Positions 33,547 through 43,034 of a stretch of DNA of 64,000 nt are shown piece by piece; the stretch's first letter is position 1, and each line of letters starts with the position of its first letter. The DNA is from Clarkia xantiana subsp. parviflora. Taxonomy: Eukaryota > Streptophyta > Magnoliopsida > Myrtales > Onagraceae. Position numbers and translations under genes: made by a program. The stretch is taken from positions 29,556,763 to 29,620,762 of the forward strand of contig JAPTYO010000007.1 in the NCBI GenBank assembly GCA_036873135.1, written 5' to 3'. The notes below the pieces were generated by a model that was given only the letters and a program-made list of their open reading frames with translations, searched no databases and was not told the origin of the DNA.

Positions 33547-36500
33547 ATGGACGTATCTCAACTTCTTCACATGAATGGTGGAATGGGAGAAACTAGCTAC
33601 GCTACCAACTCATGGCTTCAGGTATTATTATTATATATAAATATTTCTATCTAGTAGTTTAGGGGCTCGCCCTAATCCAGTCCGTGCCAGATCTAGTTGC
33701 CTGGCTAGCACAAACTCGAAGCAGAGCAAGCTCTTTAGTTCGGCTTATTAAGTTACGATCGATTTAGAGTTTTAATAGGCTAAGGTGAGCCAAAACACTC
33801 GCCCTGACCCACCCGGGTTTGTGTCAGGCAGGGTCTTTCAGACCATGCCCGTTTTTGGCACTGACAGGCCCCCTAACTAGATTAATCGAGACATGGGGAC
33901 ACTCATAAATCACAAACTTTTTTGTGATAAAACGAAGGGTTAATAATTAAAAAACAGTCCAGGGTTTACACTATGTTAAAATTAGATGTCTGAAGTTTGA
34001 AATGTTAAAATGGACTGTCTCAAGTTTCATTTTTGTTGAAATTTGGTGTTTCTGTGTATCTTTTCATCTCCATTCAATCATTTTCATCAACCCGCCCACC
34101 CACTCATAATCCATCAGTCATTACTTTCCACAAAATCGTCAAATTTCACCCAAAAATTGAACATTAAAAAAAAGTTTATAGAAGAGTGGTGTGGAGCCAT
34201 TTTCCAAGGACAACAGAGCGAGATTTACTTGCGTGGATGTGGCCAACTTCTTAGGTGATGGTCCCGGCAAGATGACGAGAAGGGAGTGTGTATGGGAGCT
34301 TGAATTTGACAGACTGTTTCGTCGGAATTGACTTCTCTAAAGTAATCACACCGAGAAACCACATTTTGACAAATTTGAAACATTGGACACTACAGTTTAA
34401 CATTTGAAACTTCATATACCTAATTTTAACATAGGGTAAACCTTTGACAATTTTTTAGTTATTAACCCTAAAAGGAATGGGTTAGTATTGGCAACCATAA
34501 ACTCATCCCGCTACGTAATGTTCAGGGTTTCCTACTCACGATTTGGAGTATTTTCTAATCAGACTTAGTAAATAAAAAACGCATGCATTGATTCGTTAAT
34601 GTAGCCCTACCAGCATCTTAGTATAGTCTAGACGCCGCTCCTCAAGTGATAATCAAAATGATATAAGTGATAATGTACAAAAAAAACACAACATATATAC
34701 TGATTAGTTTGCCCTTTGTTCACAGAGAAAGGTGATATCCATGACGAAACCCATAACCGAGGCAGCCATCACCTCATTGATCAACCCCAATAGCAGTGCG
34801 ACGATGAAGAAGCTGGTGATAGCCGATTTGGGATGCTCGTCTGGACCGAATTCATTGTTTGCAGTCACGGAGCTGATCAAAGCAGTGGACAAACGATGTA
34901 AAGAAGTGATGAAAATTGCAGCACCGGAGTACCAAATCTACCTGAATGATCTTCCAAGGAACGACTTCAACACCGTGTTTATGTCTTTGCCGCCGATGTC
35001 GTGGCCGTCAGGAAGCACCACCTGCTTCTTTGCTGGCGTTGCTGGTTCATTCTATGGCAGGCTTTTTCCTACCAACACCCTCCACTTTGTTCATTCTTCT
35101 TATAGTCTCCAATGGCTATCTCAGGTAAATAATTAATTTGCTTCAGTTAATTATCTTGCACTCCCTCATGTTTAAGTAGAACATATTTACTCGCTGGATT
35201 TTTATTTTATTTTTTAATTGCTAGCTAACTTTGAATATAACTATCATGCTAACAGGTCGTGCCACGGGTATCAAATACAAACAAAACACAAAAAATATTA
35301 ACACAATTTGGCATGACATGAAAATGATTGAGCCAAACACGTAACTTTTCGTATCGTGTTTGCGTAGAACCATGATGGCGTGCACGAATTACCAACAGTA
35401 AACTTGAGCTAGCAAACACATAGGGTAGCAATTATTAGGGTTTATACTTGTTGGGTTTGATTTTTGTTAATGCATGAAGGTTCCTAAAGGACTAGAGGGT
35501 AACAAGGGAAGCATATATATGAGTAAGAGTAGCCCCGAAAGCGTACTTGAGGCATATTACGAGCAATTCAAGCACGACTTTGCCCTATTTTTGAAGTGTC
35601 GAGCGCAGGAAGTGGTGTCCGGTGGCCGCATGGTGTTGACAATTATAGGGAGAACAAATCAGGATTCACCAAACGGTGACTGCAGCTCCTTCTGGGAACT
35701 ATTGGCTATGGCATTCAATGAGATGATCTCTGAGGTATGTATTTAAATAACTACGTACACAACTCTTCTTCTCAAATTTAACCACTTCATTAACTCCTCT
35801 TAATCGGCCTATAAAGTGAGAGAGTTTAAGGGATATTGACTTCAACTTTAATTCAATTACAAATTTGTTATATGAACTTTGATTTTTTTTTTTTAAATAA
35901 ATTAAATTTTGGCTACATAACCTTCTAATCTACGAGTAATTGCTACATCCGTTATAATTTCATTCAAACTGGGCTTAAAATGAGTATATATCGCCACATA
36001 AGATCGTTTGATATGTACACATATGGATTCATATATGAATTGAAATGATTGCAACAAAATATTTTTAATTAGAAGCTCAATAGAAAGACATCACATCATT
36101 GGAATTGAATGGAGATCTAATTGAGTGCTTAATTTAAGGTATTTCGGTGCAATCATTTCAATCTTTTATTAATCGTGGTTTTAATTAACGTTGCGTAGAT
36201 TCAAACCTTGCACGCACGCTTTGATACCATATTTAAAATTTCACATAGCACTTGACCAATAGTCTTAAAACCCCTTTTTTTTTTTTTAATTAGTACGACT
36301 CTTGAACTGGTAAGGTGGCTGGTTCCCAGTCCGACCGATTTTAGTAACAAAACAACTCAAACTCATTATTCTATCTCTAAATCTTCAAATCCAGTCTAGG
36401 GCGTTTTTTTTTTACCACTCGAACCGGGCCGGTTTTCACGATCCAACCCGATTCGGATCGCCGATTCACTAACTAAACCCGATGTAGTATGCATTTCAAT

Positions 36501-36953
36501 CTTTTGAATCTAACTAGACCGACGTCATGTCTGATTTTCAAAAGATTGCTTAAAATCTTAAAGTGATATGTGAATGGACGGATGCAGGGAGTTATAAGAG
36601 AAGAGGAGATGGATGGGTTCAGCATACCTAATTACACACCGTCTCCAGCGGAAGTGAAAGCAGAGGTGTTAAAACAAGGGTGTTTCTTAATAGATCATTT
36701 GCAGACTTCAGAAGTGAACTGGAGAAGTGGCTACGATACTGACATTAATAATAATGGTGGAAGAAGAAATGAAGCTTACAACTTTGGCAGGATAATGAGA
36801 GCTGTGGCCGAGCCATTGATTGCTGGCCACTTTGGGGAAGAAGACGACATCATTGAAGATGTCTTCCATCGGTACGAATTGTTCATAGCCGACCGAATGT
36901 CCAAACACAACACCAAGTTCGTTAATGTCGTTATCTCTCTTGTTCGAAAATAA
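33547..36953 (+). CDS. SABATH carboxyl methyltransferase (salicylate/benzoate MT-like)
   Basis: Likely methylates the carboxyl group of a small acid such as salicylate or benzoate, using S-adenosylmethionine, to give a volatile ester. Four exons, 33547-33621, 34726-35124, 35480-35734 and 36588-36953, all join in phase 0 with GT-AG introns into 364 aa, the usual size. Exon 1 encodes LLHMNGGMGETSYATNS, the family start. The SAM-binding segment is VIADLGCSSGPNSL (56-69), with [13 protein letters not shown] (98-110). [15 protein letters not shown] (144-158) and WELLAMAFNEM (230-240) line the substrate pocket, and FSIPNYTPSPAEV starts at 254. The pocket residue before Trp155 is Gln154, where known salicylate enzymes often have Met. 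Intron 1 hosts a Mutator-like element and intron 3 dispersed repeats. A broken duplicate lies at 30573-31230. Exact substrate uncertain. Confidence 0.93.
33937..34468. mobile_element. Mutator-like non-autonomous element in SABATH intron 1
   Basis: Inverted ends starting AGGGTTAATAA(T/C)TAAAAAA pair over about 75 bases, including CTATGTTAAAATTAG. The flanking 9 bp are TAAAACGAA (33928-33936) and TAAAAGGAA (34469-34477), one mismatch. It carries no transposase. It is a divergent relative of the elements at 37155, 54088 and 56983. Confidence 0.75.
35850..36530. repeat. Dispersed repeats in SABATH intron 3
   Basis: About 36000-36180 is the AATTAGAAGCTCAAT-type repeat also found at about 18590-18790 and 19935-20110. 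About 36300-36500 is the GGTAAGGTGGCTGGTTCCC-type repeat found in OMT intron 2. Neither contains a reading frame. Confidence 0.5.
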
Positions 36954-37154
36954 TCGTTGCCCTACATGTTAATTATGTTCTTGTTTTTTTTTTTTTTTTG
37001 GCCATGTATGTTCTTGTTAATGGAAACTTGATTTCGTCTACTTATTCCATTATCCCTAATTTTGATTCCATTTTACTTGTAATTTCGTCTCCTTGCTATT
37101 AATGAGAATCTTAGTTGCTATTACATTTACTAAAGGTTACTTTTTATTTAAATT

Positions 37155-38048
37155 GGGTTAAGAACATAATAGGGGTCTGAATGTTTACCCATGTTGCCAA
37201 AAGGGGTCTGAATTGAAAAATGATATTATTAAAGACCTGAATTTTGAGTTATGTTTATATGAGAGGTCTCCGTCTATTTTTTCTATTAAAAGTGACGGAA
37301 AGTGGTCACATGCTTGGCATGTGACCGAAAATAAACTGAAAACCCGAAAATGCCCTTCGACCAAAGTGTGCCCCTCACATGTTTGACCTAAAAAGACGAA
37401 AATACCATTTAAGCCACCACGGCTCCGGCGACCACCACCCCGACTCCGGAAACCACCACCCGGCTCCGGCGACCACCACCCCGACTCCGGCGACCGCCAA
37501 AAAAGCTCTGATCGGAGCTCCAAAGCTCCGGTCGGAGCCAAAAATCTCCGATCGGAGCTCCAAAGCTCCGGTCGGAGCCAAAAAGCTACGATCGGAGCTT
37601 CAAAGCTCCGGTCGGAGCCACAAAGCCTCCAAATCGGAGCTCTGTGGCTCCGATCGGGGCCACAGGGAGCTCCGATCGGAGCTTTTTTGGCGGTCGCCGG
37701 AGTCGGGGTGGTGGTCGCCGGAGCCGGGTGGTGGTTTCCGGAGTCGGGGTGGTGGTGGTGGTTGCCGGGGCGGTGGCCGGAGCCGTGGTGGCCTTAAGAG
37801 CATAATTAGTGTGCAGGGGTATTTTAGACATTTCACATTTCATTAATTAAACTGATAAATTGTATAATAATTGCAAAAGGGTAATTCTGTCATTTCACGT
37901 GGTTCTTTTACATTTAACAGAAAATTTGAACGAAAACCCGAAAAAACACAAACATGAAAATTCAGGTCATTAATAATACCATTTTTCAATTTAGACCCAT
38001 TTTGACAAAATGGGCAAACATTCATGCCTCTATTATTTTCTTTAACCC
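37155..38048. mobile_element. Mutator-like element with a large GC-rich palindromic core
   Basis: Inverted ends (GGGTTAAGAACATAATAG and its imperfect complement) and a perfect 9-bp duplication ATTTAAATT (37146-37154 and 38049-38057). Inside the ends is TCACATGCTTGGCATGTGA followed by GCCCCTCACATG and AAAAGACGAAAAT, shared with the copies at 54088 and 56983. The core 37410-37797 is GC-rich and almost one long hairpin. All ORFs here, on both strands, read this palindrome and are not genes. Confidence 0.88.
37410..37797. repeat. Imperfect palindrome with three 40-bp tandem units at its centre
   Basis: The left arm begins GCCACCACGGCTCCGG and the right arm ends CCGGAGCCGTGGTGGC. Both contain GACCACCACCCCGACTCCGG or its complement. 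The centre has three 40-bp units (37506-37545, 37546-37585, 37586-37625), each itself palindromic around GATCGGAGCT and CTCCGGTCGGAGC. Confidence 0.9.
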
Positions 38049-38057
38049 ATTTAAATT

Positions 38058-38815
38058 TGTACTATTTAGTTACTTACTATTTTAAGAAGTTGCTCTTGCT
38101 ATTTGATTACATTGATTAATGGTGGTGGATTGAAAAAAGATGTAATATATATTCTTTCCGTGTCAAATTTTTGGGGAAAAACTTAATGACAACTAAGAAG
38201 AAACTGATAAATACGGGGTTAAGAATTAAAAAATGTCTATACGTCACATTGCTAAGCACTTTCTCAAATTTATATTTTGTGTATCAACTATCAAATTAAT
38301 TGATGTACATATCTTTTTTTTTTTTTTTAATAATTGATGAAACAAAATGATATTTTTCCAGCTTCAAATAAATCTAAACTATGAACAACAAATCATCTAT
38401 ATGAACAACAAATCATCTAGTTTCAAAAAGAGTGGAAAAGAACTTGTTTTTCTTACTTAAAATGTTAATTTTAATGCTAAAATCAGTAGAAAAAAGTGAA
38501 AAACAACTAATTTGATAATTGAAACACAAAATATCAACATTTTAAATCTGGATCATACAGGATTAGCAGCATTACAGTTGAGACTTGTTATATCCGAGGT
38601 AAGTAAAGGAATTATGAGCAGCAAGTTCAAACTTATTATTAATAGCTTAAAGTACATAAACAGATCTGAGTTCTGGGATGAAGAACAAAACAAGTCTAGT
38701 CTACAATCCATACGCACCTCGGCATCTCGAGCTGGCGTTGCAAGGACGGGATAGAGGCAACGGTGCAGGATCATCTTCCTCATATTAATTAATCTACGAG
38801 TAGGAAGGAATTCTT
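38058..38815. other. Intergenic, no supported gene
   Basis: AT-rich with a poly-T run near 38313. Short ORFs near 38512-38783 overlap on both strands and resemble nothing known. They might be part of a transcript with the small ORF at 38816-39061, but no evidence favours this. Confidence 0.45.
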
Positions 38816-39061
38816 CTAAAAAAGAGTAGAAAACCCAAAATACGATGATGATGTTGTTGCTGCTTGATTTAAATTTGACTCATGATTAACAAGTTGGTAG
38901 TGATTTCTGATTCGGTCGGTCAGCGTAGGCTCAACCCTTGTTGCTGGAATAGAAGTTCCATCAACTGCTTCTGCCCAAAGAACAACAATCATAATGAATA
39001 CCAGCATTACAGGGCTTGTAAATGGGCATCGCCAAGTAACAACATTTCCATTTTCGCACAA
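38816..39061 (-). CDS. Possible small secreted or membrane-anchored protein (81 aa)
   Basis: I do not recognise the family. The ORF begins MCENGNVVTWRCPF, then a strongly hydrophobic stretch (about residues 17-32, ending in AEAVDG) that could be a signal peptide or anchor. A short polar tail follows with TRVEPTLTDRIRNHYQLVN and a Ser/Tyr/Phe-rich end. Length and layout fit the many small secreted plant proteins. The base composition is less AT-biased than its surroundings. No introns are obvious. It could equally be a chance ORF. Confidence 0.35.
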   Translation of the reverse strand: MCENGNVVTWRCPFTSPVMLVFIMIVVLWAEAVDGTSIPATRVEPTLTDRIRNHYQLVNHESNLNQAATTSSSYFGFSTLF

Positions 39062-39332
39062 AACGATGTATTGAACATAATCTCTACTTGATGGCCAAAA
39101 AAAACACGTTATCTACTTAATATTCATGAAACTAATATGATATGCAGGGCCAAGATCATGAGCAGACTTAATGAACAAGAATACAGTCAAAGATAATGGT
39201 TTAGGTTCGGGTTCGGGTTTGATCATCATTCATTGATTGTGTGTTTCTTAAAGTCTTTTATATCATTCATTAACTTTAATAAGGCGTGCGTGACTAAGAA
39301 ACAGTCAAAAAGTTGTAAAGTAGAGTGAAAGA

Positions 39333-39423
39333 CAATCAAAGCACATCATCATTATATGTACATCAAAAAGGAAACAACTTGATACAAGAAATAGATGCAT
39401 ATAATGATGATGTGCTTTGATTG
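39333..39423. repeat. Perfect 26-bp inverted repeat with a 39-base loop
   Basis: Arms 39333-39358 and 39398-39423 are exactly complementary over 26 bases (CAATCAAAGCACATCATCAT at the outer end of the left arm). A transcript from either strand would form a clean hairpin of miRNA-precursor size. No transposon ends or target duplications surround it. Confidence 0.9.
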
Positions 39424-39429
39424 ACCTAG

Positions 39430-39757
39430 CTGGAACCTAGCCGTTTCCCGGTCAAAACAGGTATTTTGCGGAGACATACATAGAAAACCTTAGAAAGCAT
39501 CAAACAAGTAACAATTGTTGTCATAGCAAATTCGAACCAAACCCAAATTGCAAAATTTGGAAAAATAATTACAGTTATTTGTTTCATACAAAATTTACAC
39601 ATTCTTTCATATCTAACCTAGATTGGCACAACAGAGCATGATCATATGAATCTCATTTCCTGGAAACTGTAGTGATCATGTGAAATTTAAGCAGATCAAA
39701 TTATTATTTTTTTTGGCCGATAAGCAGATCAAATTGAAGTGCAAGGAAAATAATGAA
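39430..39757. other. 3' flank of the disordered-protein gene
   Basis: AT-rich sequence between the hairpin and the stop codon of the minus-strand gene. It should include that gene's 3' untranslated region. No other feature is seen. Confidence 0.5.
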
Positions 39758-40387
39758 TTACCATCCACTAGAGCTAGGTCGATTCCCGAAGGAGCCGGAC
39801 CGACCCAGATTGGCCTCGCCGGCGCCTCTCCTCAACCTATCGTGTCCACCCGATTTCGGCCGCCCATCTTCCCCATACCGACCTGGAGATCCATACGATC
39901 CCTGCTGCCTCTGCTTCTGCACCTCAAACCCCGGCCGCTCCTCCTTCCCGGCGAATCCAGGCCTCAGATGCGGCGGCACAAACTTGTCCGGCTTAGGCGA
40001 CGTGACCGGGACCACCACCTCCTTCATCCTCTCCTGGATCGGAACGGGAGACGACAGAGGCGAACCGCCGCCTGTGCTTCCAAGCGGACGCAGGGAAATA
40101 GGATCCGCTTCGTGCTCAGATCGGATCTGGACCGGAGATGACGGTTGCTGCTGCGGCGGCGGTATGGCGATCGATTTCGGGGTGGGGCGGCTCAGGACGA
40201 GCATACGGCCCTGGGTGAGGTGCGTTTTGTAAAGGGCGGTATTGGAGACATTGTGAGACGGAGAGAAAGGAGAAGAAGGAGAAGAAGGAGATGGGGAGGA
40301 GGAAGATTTGGATTGATTGGATGATTTGACCTTCTTCTCGTATACGTCGTTGAAGTTAATCGATGTGTACTTGTTGGTTCTTGCCAT
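39758..40387 (-). CDS. Conserved plant disordered Ser/Pro-rich protein of unknown function
   Basis: A single-exon gene of 209 aa. It starts MARTNKYTSINFNDVYEKK (1-19), followed by a Ser/Pro run (about 25-45), the segment GRMLVLSRPTPKS (60-72), a Pro/Gln stretch, PDKFVPPHLRPGFAGKEER (133-151) and a Gly/Ser/Arg-rich end with SYGSPGRYGEDGRPKSGG (164-181). I recall plant proteins annotated only as uncharacterised or Ser/Arg-rich with this N-terminus and PHLRPGF-type motif. No domain or catalytic residue is visible and the composition predicts disorder. RNA binding through the RG-rich tail is possible but unproven. Codon use is GC-rich compared with the flanks, consistent with a real gene. The overlapping plus-strand ORFs are shadows. 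Confidence 0.8.
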   Translation of the reverse strand: MARTNKYTSINFNDVYEKKVKSSNQSKSSSSPSPSSPSSPFSPSHNVSNTALYKTHLTQGRMLVLSRPTPKSIAIPPPQQQPSSPVQIRSEHEADPISLRPLGSTGGGSPLSSPVPIQERMKEVVVPVTSPKPDKFVPPHLRPGFAGKEERPGFEVQKQRQQGSYGSPGRYGEDGRPKSGGHDRLRRGAGEANLGRSGSFGNRPSSSGW

Positions 40388-40599
40388 CCACCACCTCCGC
40401 CGCCGTGATTACAGAGAGAATGTGGATTTGGTTGTAATCGGAAAATGAAAATAGAAAGGAGATGGTTTTGATGAAGAAGAATAGAAGTTGGTAAATATGT
40501 GTGATCCGGGTGGACAAACAAGTCCCTCCAAAACGATGAAAATTTATGTTTTCGAGCCAATTTTATATTAGGGTAGTATGCACCGGTTTTATTTAACAA

Positions 40600-41334
40600 T
40601 GATAACTTTTCTTCTCAATTTTCAATTTAGTCAGTGATCAGATTAGCGGTTATACCGTGGACAACGGGTGTACAAATGTGTAATGTCAAAATATTAATTT
40701 TGACTAACCTAAGGCTATTTTGATGGGCATGTTTGAAAACCGGATGCACCCACAATTCGTTAAAAGTTTTGTATTTGATGTTTTCCGTTCGGTCCTCAAT
40801 CTATGAACGAATTATCACTTGTATCTTCAAACTTTAATTTCCTCGACTCGGTCTATTTCTAACCAGTATTCATTTTCTTTCCAAACTAAATTCATTTAGA
40901 TTAATAGATGTTTTAATGCAATATGTATGATCGGCGAATTTGAGGATGGTTGGCAGACTTGCGCGGTAGCTGGGAGACTTTGACGGTCCAAAAAAAGATT
41001 GGTTGGCTAGAGAAAATAGTAAAAATTAAATTAAGTTAAATTGAAACTTATGTAGAAGTCATATGACTTGCATATATACACTTAATGGTTGAAGTAGAAA
41101 GAAATTTAATGGATGCACAAAAAATGTACAACTTGCAAATGTATTGCAACAAAAGTATACAAAAAAAATATTATGTTGAAAGTCAAAAGTGGTCAAACAT
41201 GTTGTACCAAAAGACCAACCTATTAATCCTATTCATTTTGATCATACTCAATTTTTTTTCCTCAAACTCTAATTGCTCCAACTTTATCTTCATACTTTGA
41301 CAAAAATACATGTTTTCATCTATAACTTATATGA
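40600..41334. other. Intergenic, no supported gene
   Basis: AT-rich region upstream of the disordered-protein gene. A short ORF (41085-41300) has no family resemblance. The target of the following LTR element lies at its right end. Confidence 0.5.
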
Positions 41335-43034
41335 TGCAACGTGATGGGGTAGATGAGGGTATAAGCCACAAAAACTCGTTGATTCAGGAGGATACCGAGA
41401 ATTCAATGCGCGATTGAGAAAAACATCGTTTTTTCATTAATCAATAATACTGAATACTCAACGACGGCTAAACAGAGTTTAAATATTGGTAGTAAAACCC
41501 TAAACCTAGAACAAATCCAAAAATACCAAATAGGTCCTAACAAAACCAACAAATTGCAAATACAACCTAAAGAAACTTAAATTGTGATTTTGACCCTCTA
41601 GATGAAGAAATTTGGCCGAAAAACATCATACACCATAGCAAATAATGGGTATTGCTCAGAGCGTCGTTTCCGCATAAAACACTGTATTCGCGCGCCAAAA
41701 CCCTACACTTCACAATCTGAACGGGTAGTCGTAGAATTAAAAATTCCGCCCGCATCATTCCCTCCGGGGATAAAGAAGATTCGCCCTCAAATTTGTGGTC
41801 GGGTCCTCGTCGAGTCACACAGAAAGGACTCATGCGATAATGCGGCCGATTAGGTAAGGCAAAACCAAGAACCAAATCAATGTGATGTTGAACGTCACGT
41901 AAAGGGGGGGTCGGGTGGTAAGGACTCATGAAACACATAAGCAAATTCCTGCAGTAGAGATTGAACTCGAACTGACACGACAACTGAACGATTACTTGGA
42001 ACCTTCTTGTTGCCAGCAAGCATATACGGTTTCAGATGATTTTTCACCGTGAGACACAATTTTCCAACAACCAAATATGAAATCACATCCTCACAGTTTC
42101 TTGTATCAATAAATAAAGTGCACACTTTTCCGCCAATAGTGCATGATGACTAGAAAAGGTTGGTACGCAGCCACGCAGCATCTGTTACTGAAGCTTAAGG
42201 TTTCAAGAACGTTCGTCGCAACATCAAAAAAGGGTCGATGTCATTAGTGTTGTACTTCGCACTCACTTCATCATTGTCAGCGTATCATCATAAATAGGAT
42301 TATAAAAAAAAAAAAAAAAACAAAAAACAAAATAGCAACATAATCTACCTCGCCAACATCATTGGTAAAGAGTCCCCGTGTACCAGAAGTCGGTTTCCGA
42401 CGTTTTAAAATCCACCTGGTTCGTGTGAAAGCGTTCTCATCTGAGGCGGTCTTATCATCCACATGAAATTCGAACTCATCCAATTTTTTGTGTCAGAGTT
42501 TCTATCTGACGTTGTTGATCTTTGATCAAACGTCGCAGTTATCTTCCACAATGTGTGGATGTCTTTGGGCGGCATCAAGTAGCGGACCGAATAGTATCTG
42601 ATACCACTATTGCAGCGTGATGGGGTAGATGGGTAGAAGGCACAAAAACTCGTTGATTCAAGAGAATACCGAGAATTCGATGCGTGATTGAATAAAACTT
42701 TATTTTTTCATTAATCAATAATATTGAATACTCAACGTCGACTAAATAGAGTTTAAATACTAGTAGTAAAACACTAAACCTAGAAAAAAAAAAGTTTGAA
42801 AATAGCAAATAGGTCCTAACAAAAATGAAAAATTGCAAATACGACCTAAAGAAACTTAAACTGCAATTTTGACCCTAAAGATGAAGAAATTTTGCCGAAA
42901 AACATTGTACTCCATAGAAAGCTATGTGTATTGCTCAGAACGTCGTTTCCGCATGAAAAGCTGTATTCACTTGTCAAACATATACTTTAAAATCTGAACC
43001 GGTAGTCGCAGAATTGACAATTTCGCCCGCATCA
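41335..43034 (-). mobile_element. Small non-autonomous LTR retrotransposon (TRIM/LARD-like), 1.7 kb
   Basis: Direct repeats 41335-41757 (423 bp) and 42611-43034 (424 bp) are LTRs on the minus strand, starting TGATGCGGGCG and ending CATCACG(C/T)TGCA. The primer-binding site complement ATCTGATACCA (about 42595-42606) and a purine-rich CCCGGAGGGAA before the 3' LTR complete the structure. The 853-bp interior has no gag, pol or other coding region. The flanking pentamers (TATGA, CTATA) do not match, so the target duplication is lost or mutated. A second, damaged copy is at 29173-30572. Confidence 0.85.

Noticed and set aside
37185..37846. Several overlapping ORFs of 68-155 codons on both strands
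   Set aside because: All are readings of one GC-rich palindrome. The same peptide phrases appear on both strands.
39753..40232. Plus-strand ORFs of 153 and 159 codons
   Set aside because: Antisense to the better supported minus-strand gene 39758-40387, whose N-terminus and PHLRPGF segment are recognisable.
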